This document shows positions 1 through 7,301 of a stretch of DNA of 12,385 bases, piece after piece. Below the pieces are notes generated by a model, which did not search any database, had not been told where the DNA came from, and worked only from the letters and a program-made list of their open reading frames with translations. Position numbers and translations under genes: made by a program. The DNA is from an uncultured Kordia sp. (lineage in GTDB: Bacteria; Bacteroidota; Bacteroidia; Flavobacteriales; Flavobacteriaceae), in assembly GCA_913054565.1 (NCBI GenBank), contig CAJXHW010000024.1, positions 1 to 12,385 on the forward strand, written 5' to 3'. Numbering within the stretch: the stretch's first letter is position 1; each line of letters opens with the position of its first letter.

Positions 1-30
1 ATAAAATAATTCTACTAAAACATTATATAG

Positions 31-1728
31 ATGAAAAACATTCTGTACAGTACCGTATTTTTTTTACTAACATCACCTTTTTATGCACAAGAAAGTTATC
101 CTGATGATTATTTTGGTAACCCCTTAGAAATTGGAACAATTTTAGCAGGAACATTTGCTGAATTACGCTCAAATCATTTTCATGGCGGGTTAGATATTAA
201 AACACAGCAACGCGAAGGTTTAAATGTTTTAGCTACAGCAGAGGGTTATATTAGTAGAATTAAGATTTCGCCTTGGGGGTATGGGAAAGCGGTATATATT
301 CAACATCCAAATGGTTATACAACCGTTTATGGGCATTTGAAAGAATTTGCTCCTAAAATTGAAGCTTATGTAAAAAAACATCAATACCAGAAAGAAAAAT
401 TTGCTATTGAACTCTTCCCTTCTGCGGACTCACTACAAATTAAAAAAGGGCAACTCATTGCATTTTCTGGAAATACTGGTGGTTCTGGAGGTCCTCATTT
501 GCATTATGAAATTAGAGATAGCAGACAACACCCTATGAATCCTATGCTTTTTGGGTTTACGGTAAAAGACTCTAGAAAACCAACTGTAAATGGAGTTTAT
601 GGCTATAGCTTAACAGATTCGTCCCAAGTAAACAATCATAATAATAGAGTAAAAATAAAACTTACTAAAGGTGACGATGGCAATTATTTAGCAGAAACTG
701 TTTATGCCTCTGGTGTTATATCTTTTGGTATTAACACATATGACAAACAAGATTTAGCGCATAATAAAAATGGCGTGTATAATGTAAAAACCTATATAAA
801 CGGGACATTAAATTACGAATTAGACTTTAAAAAGTTTTCTTTTAGTGAAAGCAGACATCTAAACCAATTAATAGATTACAAATATTTTAAAGAGAAGAAA
901 TCAAGAATACAAAAACTATTTAAAAGTGAACGAAACCCACTAAGTATAATTAAAAATGTTGAAGACTACGGCCAAATCATTGTTAAGGAAGGAGAGCAAA
1001 TTAACTATAAAATTGTAATCTCTGATTTTAATAACAATAAACGTACTGTTACAATACCTATTATTGGAGAAAAGAAAAAAATCACACATTTTAAAGATAA
1101 GATTGAATCGCCATATTATGTGTATGCAGATAAAGGCATCACTTTAGAAAATGATGAAAAACAAGTTTACATTCCTAAAAATGCGTTGTATGATGACACA
1201 CCAATAGTTTTTGAAACAAGTGGCGATACAATAACCCTAGGAAATACTAATGTACCATTACATAAAAACATTACTTTAAAGTTTAATGCTAATAAGTTTT
1301 CAACTGACGATTTAAGTAAAATTTACATCAGTGGTTTAGGCTATAACAACAAACCATATTTCTATATAAACACTTATAAAAAGGATGGAAAAATCATTGG
1401 AAAAACAAAATACTTCGGAAAATTCACTTTAAGTGTTGATACAGAAAAACCAAGTATTAAGCCCGTAAATACTCAGGAAGGCAAATGGATGTCTAAAGCT
1501 AATTTCCTTCAAATGAAAATTACAGATCAACTGTCTGGTATTGATAAGTTCAGAGCAACTATAAACGGGAAATGGGCATTGATGGAGTACGATGCTAAAA
1601 AGGATTTATTGAGTTACAAGTTCTCAGATAATGTACATATTTCTGGTGAAAACAAATTCAAGCTAATAGTTATCGATAATGTTGGAAATAATAGTATTTT
1701 TGAAATGACTTTTTTCAGAAAAAACTAA
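31..1728 (+). CDS. Secreted M23 (LytM-type) metallopeptidase
   Basis: A zinc endopeptidase of the M23 family, which usually cuts peptide cross-links in peptidoglycan. Residues 1-19 form a signal peptide ending in FYA, so the protein is exported to the periplasm or beyond. The peptidase domain is at about residues 35-175: H51 and D55 (motif HxxxD, in HFHGGLD), H102 (YGHL) and the HLH pair H156/H158 supply the zinc ligands and catalytic histidines, so the active site looks complete. A linker of about 30 residues between YGHL and KKGQ lengthens the domain. The remaining 390 or so residues have no motif I recognise and look like beta-sandwich (Ig-like) segments, for example around residues 470-565. 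At 565 residues it is longer than minimal LytM enzymes. The start at 31 gives an immediate signal peptide; only 30 bases lie upstream, so the promoter is not visible. It is followed after 3 bases by a TonB-dependent receptor, almost certainly in one operon. The substrate is inferred from the family. Confidence 0.9.
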   Translation: MKNILYSTVFFLLTSPFYAQESYPDDYFGNPLEIGTILAGTFAELRSNHFHGGLDIKTQQREGLNVLATAEGYISRIKISPWGYGKAVYIQHPNGYTTVYGHLKEFAPKIEAYVKKHQYQKEKFAIELFPSADSLQIKKGQLIAFSGNTGGSGGPHLHYEIRDSRQHPMNPMLFGFTVKDSRKPTVNGVYGYSLTDSSQVNNHNNRVKIKLTKGDDGNYLAETVYASGVISFGINTYDKQDLAHNKNGVYNVKTYINGTLNYELDFKKFSFSESRHLNQLIDYKYFKEKKSRIQKLFKSERNPLSIIKNVEDYGQIIVKEGEQINYKIVISDFNNNKRTVTIPIIGEKKKITHFKDKIESPYYVYADKGITLENDEKQVYIPKNALYDDTPIVFETSGDTITLGNTNVPLHKNITLKFNANKFSTDDLSKIYISGLGYNNKPYFYINTYKKDGKIIGKTKYFGKFTLSVDTEKPSIKPVNTQEGKWMSKANFLQMKITDQLSGIDKFRATINGKWALMEYDAKKDLLSYKFSDNVHISGENKFKLIVIDNVGNNSIFEMTFFRKN

Positions 1729-1731
1729 ATA

Positions 1732-4197
1732 ATGTACCTAAAACTTAAGACGCTTTTTAGCTTAGCTCTTGTATTTACGATATCAATTTCATTTGCTCAA
1801 AATGCGACAATAAATGGTGTTGTTTTAGATGACATGAATTTACCTATCGAAGATGTTACCATAACATATAGTAATAACGGTGTAAAAACCTCTAAAGATG
1901 GTGACTATAACATCAAAATACCTGCTAATCAAGACGTCACCTTAACGTTTTCGCATATTAGTTTTAAAAAAGTTGTACAAACTTTTAATTTAAAAGATGG
2001 AGAAATCTTTGAATTCAATCCTGTTTTAAAAAGTAATGAAGAGCAACTAGGTACAATCATAATTACTGGTAACAAACGTAAACGAATTGAGGGAATAATT
2101 ACAATTGCTCCAAAAATGCTACGTAAAATACCAGGTGGAAATGCTGGTGTAGAGAATATATTAAAAACATTAGCAGGTGTTAGCGGTAATAATGAGTTGA
2201 GCTCTCAATACAATGTTAGAGGTGGTAATTTTGATGAAAACCTAGTATATGTTAATGAAATTGAAGTTTACAGACCATTTTTAGTACGCTCTGGTCAACA
2301 AGAAGGTTTAAGTTTTGTAAACAGTGATTTAGTCCGAAATGTTGATTTTTCTGCCGGTGGGTTTCAAGCCAAATATGGCGACAAACTATCCTCTGTACTA
2401 GATATAACATACAAAACACCAAGAAAATTTGGTGCAAGTATTGATGCTAGTTTACTGGGTGGTAGTGTTAGTATTGAAGGAACTTCTAAAAACAATAAGT
2501 TATCTGGTATATTAGGTGTGCGTTATCGTGATAACAGTTTATTTGTAAGTGCTAAAGAAACAGAAACTAATTACGATCCAAAATTTGCTGATGTACAAAC
2601 ATTTTTAACGTATAAAATTTCCGATAAGTTAGATGTTAACTTCTTAGGAAATATAGCTATAAATAAATACAATTACGAACCACAAACACGACAAACAAAC
2701 TTCGGAACCTTATCAAACCCTATTGCTTTATTGGTAAAGTATGATGGGCAAGAAAAAGATCAATACAATTCCTATTTCGGAGCCATTAAAACAAATTACA
2801 AAGCTAATGATAACCTAACCTTAAAATTTATAGGATCTGCTTACCACACCATTGAAGAGGAATATTTTGATATTTTAGCAAACTATGCCCTAGGAGAAGT
2901 AAACAGTAATATTGGTGATGAGGAATTTGGTGAAGTTGAATTTACGGAAGGAATCGGTTCTCAATTAAACCATGCAAGAAATGACTTAGACGCCTTAATT
3001 TTAAGCTTTGAACATAAAGGGAATTACAAAAAGAATAAACATAAAGTTAGTTGGGGCGCTAAATATAACTATGAAAATATTAGAGATAAAATTGTAGAAT
3101 GGGAAGTAATTGATTCTGCAGGTTTTTCTATACGCCCTTTTGATGAAATTGGCAACTCACAACCTTACACACCATATGCAGGAATACTAAAGCCATTTCA
3201 AGCAATTCACGCCAAAAATGATGTGACTATAAATAGAGTTTCAGGATTTGGACAATACAATGGTGAAAGCATGATTGGTAACCATGAAGTATTTTATAAT
3301 ATTGGAGTTAGAGCACATAATTGGACTGTTTCTGGTGATGGTTTTAATTCACAAACTCAAACAGTTTTTAGCCCAAGAGCACAATTTTCTATCAAGCCAG
3401 ACTGGAAAAGGGACATCACTTTAAGAGTTGCTACCGGTATGTATCATCAAGCCCCTTTTTATAGAGAATTGAGAGATGCAGATGGAAAAGTGAACCCTGA
3501 AGTTAAAGCACAACAATCTATTCATGCCATAATTGGTGGAGACTATAATTTTAAAATGTGGGACAGACCATTTAAATTATCATCAGATATTTATTATAAA
3601 AGTTTATCAAACGTTAACCCATATACAGTTGATAATGTCCGCATACGTTATGAAGCAAACAACTCAGCAAAAGCATATGCTACAGGTCTGGACTTAAGAC
3701 TAAATGGTGAGTTTGTTCCAGGAACAGAATCTTGGTTTAGTTTTGGGTATTTAAAAACTGAAGAAAATATTGATGATAGAGGTTATATTTCAAGACCTAC
3801 AGATCAGCGTTTAAAATTTGGAGCCTTATTTCAAGATTACATGCCCAACTTACCTAACGTAAAAGTTTATTTAAATTTAGTTTACAATACTGGTGTACCT
3901 GGTGGGTCTCCAAGCTATGCAGATAAGTACCAATATCAAAATAGATTAAGAGCTTATAAACGTGCTGATGCTGGGTTTTCATATGTGATTGTAGATGATA
4001 GTAAAAAATTTGATAAGGGACATTTATTTCATCATTTAAAAGAATTTCAAATTGGATTTGAGATATTTAATATGTTTGATGTTCAAAACTCAATTACCAA
4101 TACTTGGGTAAGAGATGCGTATACCAAAAGTCAATATGCAATTCCAAACTACTTAACACCTCGAATTTTTAACTTAAGAATGGGATTAAAATTTTAA
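1732..4197 (+). CDS. TonB-dependent outer-membrane receptor
   Basis: An outer-membrane beta-barrel that imports a bound substrate using TonB/ExbBD energy. Residues 1-22 are a signal peptide (ISISFA, cleavage before Q23). A carboxypeptidase regulatory-like beta-sandwich covers about residues 25-105 (starts ATINGVVLDD), as in many Bacteroidota receptors. A TonB-box-like stretch, GTIIITG, is near residue 110. The plug domain follows at about 125-235, with the typical YNVRGGNFDENLVYV and GGFQAKYGDKLSSVLDI segments. The rest is the barrel, ending in the aromatic residue F (NLRMGLKF), the usual C-terminal signal for barrel assembly. The length of 821 residues is normal, and no break is seen. It starts 3 bases after the M23 peptidase stop, so the two are translated from one message; a terminator follows at once. 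No SusD-like lipoprotein is next to it, which argues against a classic polysaccharide-utilisation locus. The substrate cannot be told from the sequence. Confidence 0.93.
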   Translation: MYLKLKTLFSLALVFTISISFAQNATINGVVLDDMNLPIEDVTITYSNNGVKTSKDGDYNIKIPANQDVTLTFSHISFKKVVQTFNLKDGEIFEFNPVLKSNEEQLGTIIITGNKRKRIEGIITIAPKMLRKIPGGNAGVENILKTLAGVSGNNELSSQYNVRGGNFDENLVYVNEIEVYRPFLVRSGQQEGLSFVNSDLVRNVDFSAGGFQAKYGDKLSSVLDITYKTPRKFGASIDASLLGGSVSIEGTSKNNKLSGILGVRYRDNSLFVSAKETETNYDPKFADVQTFLTYKISDKLDVNFLGNIAINKYNYEPQTRQTNFGTLSNPIALLVKYDGQEKDQYNSYFGAIKTNYKANDNLTLKFIGSAYHTIEEEYFDILANYALGEVNSNIGDEEFGEVEFTEGIGSQLNHARNDLDALILSFEHKGNYKKNKHKVSWGAKYNYENIRDKIVEWEVIDSAGFSIRPFDEIGNSQPYTPYAGILKPFQAIHAKNDVTINRVSGFGQYNGESMIGNHEVFYNIGVRAHNWTVSGDGFNSQTQTVFSPRAQFSIKPDWKRDITLRVATGMYHQAPFYRELRDADGKVNPEVKAQQSIHAIIGGDYNFKMWDRPFKLSSDIYYKSLSNVNPYTVDNVRIRYEANNSAKAYATGLDLRLNGEFVPGTESWFSFGYLKTEENIDDRGYISRPTDQRLKFGALFQDYMPNLPNVKVYLNLVYNTGVPGGSPSYADKYQYQNRLRAYKRADAGFSYVIVDDSKKFDKGHLFHHLKEFQIGFEIFNMFDVQNSITNTWVRDAYTKSQYAIPNYLTPRIFNLRMGLKF

Positions 4198-4219
4198 AAC
4201 CACTGATAAAATTGTTACA

Positions 4220-4254
4220 AAAACCTCAAGAACTACTTGAGGTTTTGTATTTTT
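4220..4254 (+). terminator. Intrinsic terminator after the M23-receptor operon
   Basis: A perfect 11-bp stem (4220-4230 with 4236-4246, AAAACCTCAAG against CTTGAGGTTTT) encloses a 5-base loop. A five-T run follows at 4250-4254. It lies 22 bases after the receptor stop codon, and the recombinase gene starts 8 bases after the T run, so the recombinase is probably a separate transcription unit or depends on read-through. Confidence 0.85.
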
Positions 4255-4262
4255 AAGCTACT

Positions 4263-5159
4263 ATGAAATGGAAAAATGCCTTAGCAGATTATAAACATTA
4301 TTTGAAACTTGAAAGAGGCTTATCTGAAAACTCCATTAAGAGTTATGAATTAGATGTGCTTAAACTTATTCGATTTTTAGACGCACATGATTGTACGGAC
4401 TCCCCCATTTCTATTTCGCCCTCAAGATTAAAAGAGTTTATTTATGAAATTGCTAAGGTTGTCAATGAACGCTCACAATCACGTATCATATCTGGACTCA
4501 AAAGTTTTTTTAACTATCTAGTTTTTGAAGATTATAGAACGGATAATCCTTTAGAATTAATCGAATCGCCAAAAATAGGACGAAAATTACCAGATACACT
4601 ATCCATAGAAGACATTGATAACATATCAAATGCCGTAGATTTAAGCAAACCCGAAGGGGAACGCAATCGCGCAATAATAGAAACTTTATACGGTTGTGGT
4701 TTGCGAGTTTCAGAATTGACAACCCTTAAATTATCCGATTTATTTTTTGAGGAAGGCTTTATAAAAGTTACCGGTAAAGGAAATAAAGAGCGCTTTGTTC
4801 CTATAGGTACGTTAACACAAAAATATATAAATAGCTATAGAAACCATGTTCGCATACATTTAAACATACAGCCTAATTTTGAAGACACTCTGTTTTTAAA
4901 CAGACGCGGTAAACAACTTACACGCGCCATGATATTTACCATTGTAAAACGTTTAGCCGAAAAAATTGGGCTCAATAAAAATATTAGTCCACATACCTTT
5001 CGCCATTCATTCGCTACACATTTATTAGAAAATGGCGCCGATTTAAGCGCCATTCAACTAATGTTAGGTCATGAAAGTATTACCACTACAGAAATTTACA
5101 TGCATGTAGATAGAACACATTTGGCCAATGTAATTGAACAATTTCATCCGAGGAAGTAA
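4263..5159 (+). CDS. xerD: Site-specific tyrosine recombinase, XerC/XerD type
   Basis: A tyrosine recombinase of the Xer family, which resolves chromosome dimers at the dif site near the replication terminus. The N-terminal SAM-like core-binding domain covers about residues 1-90 (LERGLSENSIKSYELDV). The catalytic domain is at about 110-290 with the full set of active residues: R148 (CGLRVSEL), K172 (TGKGNKERF), H244 and R247 (HTFRHSFATHLLENGADL), H270 (LGHESITTT) and the nucleophile Y279 (EIYMHV). The length of 298 residues matches Xer proteins rather than the longer integrases of integrated elements. No attachment-site repeats, tRNA or other mobile genes are nearby, so a housekeeping role is more likely than a mobile one. 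XerC and XerD are hard to tell apart from one sequence; XerD is my best label. The gene follows a terminator closely, and its stop lies 3 bases from the convergent bcp stop. The promoter is unclear. Confidence 0.9.
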   Translation: MKWKNALADYKHYLKLERGLSENSIKSYELDVLKLIRFLDAHDCTDSPISISPSRLKEFIYEIAKVVNERSQSRIISGLKSFFNYLVFEDYRTDNPLELIESPKIGRKLPDTLSIEDIDNISNAVDLSKPEGERNRAIIETLYGCGLRVSELTTLKLSDLFFEEGFIKVTGKGNKERFVPIGTLTQKYINSYRNHVRIHLNIQPNFEDTLFLNRRGKQLTRAMIFTIVKRLAEKIGLNKNISPHTFRHSFATHLLENGADLSAIQLMLGHESITTTEIYMHVDRTHLANVIEQFHPRK

Positions 5160-5162
5160 CAA

Positions 5163-5618
5163 CTACTCTCCTAAAATTTGAGCAGCATGTGCTTTTGTTT
5201 TTACTTTATCAATAACGTCAATAATAACACCACTTTCATCAATTACAAATGTTATTCTATGAATACCGTCATACACTTTTCCCATAAACTTTTTAGTTCC
5301 CCATACACCAAAGGCATTAATCACCTCTTTGTTTTCATCGGCTAATAACGGAAAAGGCAATTCTTTTTTATCAATAAAATTTTGTTGACGTTTTGCAGAG
5401 TCAGCACTAACACCAAGAATAGCATAACCATTTGTTAAAAAAGATTGGTAGTTATCTCTTAAATTACACGCTTGCATTGTGCATCCAGGCGTGCTTGCCT
5501 TCGGATAAAAAAACACAACTAACTTTTTACCGGCATAATCTGATAGCTTTATAGTATTTCCGGCATTATCTAAAGCTTCAAAATTTGGAGCTTTATCTCC
5601 TACTTTTAATGTATTCAT
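5163..5618 (-). CDS. bcp: Thioredoxin-dependent peroxiredoxin, Bcp/PrxQ type
   Basis: A cytoplasmic thiol peroxidase that reduces hydrogen peroxide and organic peroxides with electrons from thioredoxin. The AhpC/TSA thioredoxin fold starts at KVGDKAPNFEALD (residues 5-17). The peroxidatic cysteine is C46 in STPGCTMQAC, and C51, five residues later, is the resolving cysteine typical of the atypical 2-Cys Bcp group. The end of the fold (HRITFVIDESGVI) is also typical. Length is 151 residues, as expected. I chose the ATG at 5618 rather than the in-frame ATG at 5657: the extra 13 residues (MYLYNCKNRKIKK) are not part of the family, and the longer frame would cover the promoter region and almost reach the nth start. 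It is divergent from nth across a 41-base shared control region and convergent with xerD. No signal peptide is present. Confidence 0.93.
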   Translation of the reverse strand: MNTLKVGDKAPNFEALDNAGNTIKLSDYAGKKLVVFFYPKASTPGCTMQACNLRDNYQSFLTNGYAILGVSADSAKRQQNFIDKKELPFPLLADENKEVINAFGVWGTKKFMGKVYDGIHRITFVIDESGVIIDVIDKVKTKAHAAQILGE

Positions 5619-5632
5619 CTTTTTTATTTTTC

Positions 5633-5654
5633 TATTTTTACAATTGTAAAGATA
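5633..5654. promoter_or_regulatory. Divergent bcp-nth control region with 14-bp palindrome
   Basis: The 41 bases between the bcp and nth start codons contain the perfect palindrome TTTACAATTGTAAA at 5637-5650. Two promoter-like -7 motifs overlap it: TATTTTTA on the plus strand (5633-5640, for nth) and TATCTTTA on the minus strand (5654-5647, for bcp). Both differ from the Bacteroidota consensus TAnnTTTG only at the last base. Predicted transcript starts would fall about 12 (nth) and 21 (bcp) bases before the ATGs. I see no convincing -33 TTG for either promoter. The palindrome may be an operator or may simply result from two facing -7 boxes. Confidence 0.45.
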
Positions 5655-5659
5655 CAACT

Positions 5660-6322
5660 ATGACTAAGCAAGAAAAAGTAAATTTTGTAATAAAAACATT
5701 AGCGGATACTTATCCGGAAATTCCTATTCCTTTAGACCATAAAGACCCTTACACACTTTTAATTGCAGTGTTACTATCTGCACAAAGTACTGATGTACGT
5801 GTTAATAAAATTACACCATTGTTATTTGCTAAAGCTGACAATCCTTATGATATGATAAAATTATCTATTGAAGATATTAGAGAGATTATTAAACCTGTAG
5901 GGTTATCGCCTATGAAATCAAAAGGAATACATGGTTTATCACATATTTTAATTGACAAGCATAATGGGCAGGTGCCAAAAACTTATGAAGCCTTAGAAGA
6001 ATTGCCTGCAGTAGGACATAAAACTGCTGCTGTGGTATTATCGCAAGCTTTTGGAATTCCTGCTTTCCCTGTTGATACACATATTCATAGGCTAATGTAT
6101 CGATGGAACTTGACAAACGGAAAAAACGTGGTGCAAACAGAAAAAGATGCTAAGCGTTTATTCCCTAAAGAACTGTGGAATGATTTACACTTACAAATCA
6201 TATGGTACGGAAGAGAGTACTCTCCTGCTAGAGGTTGGGACTTAGAAAAGGATATTATTACCAAAACAATAGGCCGCAAAAGTGTTATAGATGCATATAA
6301 TAAGAAACTGATTAAAAACTAA
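5660..6322 (+). CDS. nth: Endonuclease III homologue lacking the [4Fe-4S] cysteines
   Basis: A bifunctional DNA glycosylase/AP lyase of the HhH-GPD superfamily, which removes oxidised pyrimidines in base excision repair. The helix-hairpin-helix is at residues 115-124 (LPAVGHKTAA), with the catalytic lysine K121. The catalytic aspartate is D139 in PVDTHIHRL. The N-terminal helices (LLIAVLLSAQSTD) also match. Endonuclease III normally ends with four cysteines holding a [4Fe-4S] cluster. Here the matching stretch begins GREYSPARGWD (residues 184-194) with S188 where the first cysteine is expected, and the whole protein contains no cysteine. Length is 220 residues, close to the normal 210. I chose the ATG at 5660 rather than 5585: the upstream 25 residues are low-complexity hydrophobic sequence overlapping bcp. 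It is divergent from bcp. The enzyme class is clear; exact substrate preference without the cluster is unknown. Confidence 0.9.
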   Translation: MTKQEKVNFVIKTLADTYPEIPIPLDHKDPYTLLIAVLLSAQSTDVRVNKITPLLFAKADNPYDMIKLSIEDIREIIKPVGLSPMKSKGIHGLSHILIDKHNGQVPKTYEALEELPAVGHKTAAVVLSQAFGIPAFPVDTHIHRLMYRWNLTNGKNVVQTEKDAKRLFPKELWNDLHLQIIWYGREYSPARGWDLEKDIITKTIGRKSVIDAYNKKLIKN

Positions 6323-6323
6323 T

Positions 6324-6370
6324 AAACAACCAACATCATTTAATAATACATAAAGTTGTGCTGGTTGTTT
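6324..6370. terminator. Possible bidirectional terminator between nth and the microprotein gene
   Basis: An inverted repeat AAACAACCA (6324-6332) with TGGTTGTTT (6362-6370) begins one base after the nth stop. The loop is long (29 bases), which weakens the call, although two further pairs can form inside. U-rich sequence follows on both strands (TTTATTTCCTT after the right arm; TTTATTAGTTTTT on the minus strand). It lies between convergent genes, where a two-way terminator is expected. Confidence 0.5.
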
Positions 6371-6397
6371 ATTTCCTTAAAAAAGGACTAAAGCATG

Positions 6398-6508
6398 CTA
6401 ATTCTGATGCACTTCTACCTGTACATTTCCTACATGCATAATGCGCATCGCTTTAGAGTAATTTAAAATAAAATTAATAGTTTCTTTTTTGGGTTGTAAT
6501 CTGTTCAT
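6398..6508 (-). CDS. Small conserved-looking microprotein, 36 residues
   Basis: A short open frame on the minus strand, from ATG at 6508 to TAG at 6398. It starts MNRLQPKKETINFILNYSKA and ends VEVHQN. I recall similar 35-40 residue proteins in other Flavobacteriaceae, with an N-terminal pattern of leucine, Q/R, proline, then a T/S-I..(I/L)LNYSKAL core and an asparagine-ending tail; this is from memory and not searched. The protein is basic at the N-terminus, has no signal peptide or membrane helix, and probably forms a short helix around ETINFILNYSKAMRIM. An A-rich leader (AAAAAAG) precedes the ATG, typical for this phylum. It lies 85 bases after the sigma-factor stop on the same strand and could be co-transcribed with it. 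Function unknown. The main doubt is its size, since an open frame of this length can arise by chance. Confidence 0.5.
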   Translation of the reverse strand: MNRLQPKKETINFILNYSKAMRIMHVGNVQVEVHQN

Positions 6509-6593
6509 CTTTTTTGAACCTTGAGTGTAAAGTTTTGGCATATATAAATTGTTTGATTATACCTTCTAAACGTTCAATAAAAGATTTTAGTAT

Positions 6594-7184
6594 CTACTGT
6601 GTTAAAATAATATTATGTTCAGTTACTAAACGTCTTAAATTTATAATTGCATAGCGCATTCTACCAAGAGCTGTATTGATACTTACATTAGTGTTTTCTG
6701 CTATTTCTTTATAACTCATATCTTTATATAAACGCAGTACGACAACTTCCTTTTGTTCGGTTGGCAGCTCATCAATAAGTCTTCTTACATCATTAGAAAT
6801 TTGGTCTATAATTAACTGACTTTCTGCATTTCTATCAGAATCTTTTAGTAAGGAAAAAATATCAAATTCCTTATCTTTCGATTCGTATTTTGGCATTCTA
6901 TTACTTTTTCTAAAATGATCAATCACTAAATTGTGCGCAATACGCATAACCCATGGTAAGAACTTCCCTTCTTCATTATAACTCCCTTTTTTAAGTGTTT
7001 TTATGACTTTAATAAAGGTGTCTTGAAAAATATCTTCACTTAAATCACGATTATAAACTTTAGAATGAATAAAATTATATACTCTGCTTTTATGACGTAA
7101 CACAAGTATTTCTAATGATTTCTCATTACCTTGAATATAATCTTTAACTAAAATTGAATCTGGAGTGGTTACTTTCATAAACAT
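6594..7184 (-). CDS. ECF-type RNA polymerase sigma-70 factor
   Basis: A group 4 (extracytoplasmic function) sigma factor that directs RNA polymerase to a set of promoters. Sigma region 2 spans about residues 20-95: DLSEDIFQDTFIKVIKTL (region 2.2 core-binding helix) followed by FLPWVMRIAHNLVIDHFRKSNR (regions 2.3-2.4). A linker of about 35 residues precedes region 4 at about 133-186, with the helix-turn-helix SYKEIAENTNVSINTALGRM. No region 1 or 3 is present, as expected for the class, and 196 residues is normal. The start is either ATG 7184 or ATG 7178 (two codons later); an in-frame stop lies just upstream, so no longer form is possible. No anti-sigma gene is adjacent. The upstream region shows a TATATTTG box and phased repeats, so its own transcription is probably regulated. 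The signal it answers to cannot be read from the sequence. Confidence 0.92.
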   Translation of the reverse strand: MFMKVTTPDSILVKDYIQGNEKSLEILVLRHKSRVYNFIHSKVYNRDLSEDIFQDTFIKVIKTLKKGSYNEEGKFLPWVMRIAHNLVIDHFRKSNRMPKYESKDKEFDIFSLLKDSDRNAESQLIIDQISNDVRRLIDELPTEQKEVVVLRLYKDMSYKEIAENTNVSINTALGRMRYAIINLRRLVTEHNIILTQ

Positions 7185-7293
7185 TACTTTTATAGGTTAC
7201 CATAAAGCATAAAGTTACTATGCCAGTTATGTATTCCTCATTATTAAAAAAAGTAATGTTATTGTATAAGCAGTGTTTTACTTGTTATTAAGT

Positions 7294-7301
7294 CAAATAT
7301 A
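7294..7301 (-). promoter_or_regulatory. Predicted -7 box of the sigma-factor gene
   Basis: The minus strand reads TATATTTG, an exact match to the Bacteroidota -7 consensus TAnnTTTG. The transcript would start near 7287, giving a leader of about 100 bases. No TTG is found at the expected -33 spacing; the spacer is mostly a T run. A -7 box without a -33 box often means the promoter depends on an activator, which fits the repeats just upstream. Confidence 0.45.

Noticed and set aside
1732..4197. TonB-dependent receptor as SusC of a polysaccharide-utilisation locus
   Set aside because: No SusD-like lipoprotein, glycoside hydrolase or regulator lies next to it, and the protein is shorter than typical SusC proteins of about 1000 residues.
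4263..5159. Tyrosine recombinase as the integrase of a mobile element
   Set aside because: Length and domains fit housekeeping Xer proteins, and there are no attachment repeats, tRNA or cargo genes; the neighbours are ordinary chromosomal genes.
5619..5657. Longer bcp form starting at 5657
   Set aside because: The extra 13 residues are not part of the peroxiredoxin family, and the frame would run across the shared promoter region.
5585..5659. Longer nth form starting at 5585
   Set aside because: The 25 added residues are low-complexity hydrophobic sequence antisense to the bcp start. The ATG at 5660 begins the family-like sequence.
6375..6386. CCTT-AAAA-AAGG hairpin downstream of the microprotein gene
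   Set aside because: A four-base-pair stem is too weak to call a terminator; the inverted repeat at 6324-6370 is a better candidate.
7220..7291. 23-codon plus-strand open frame in the sigma-gene upstream region
   Set aside because: No recognisable sequence pattern and no promoter motif; the length is expected by chance.
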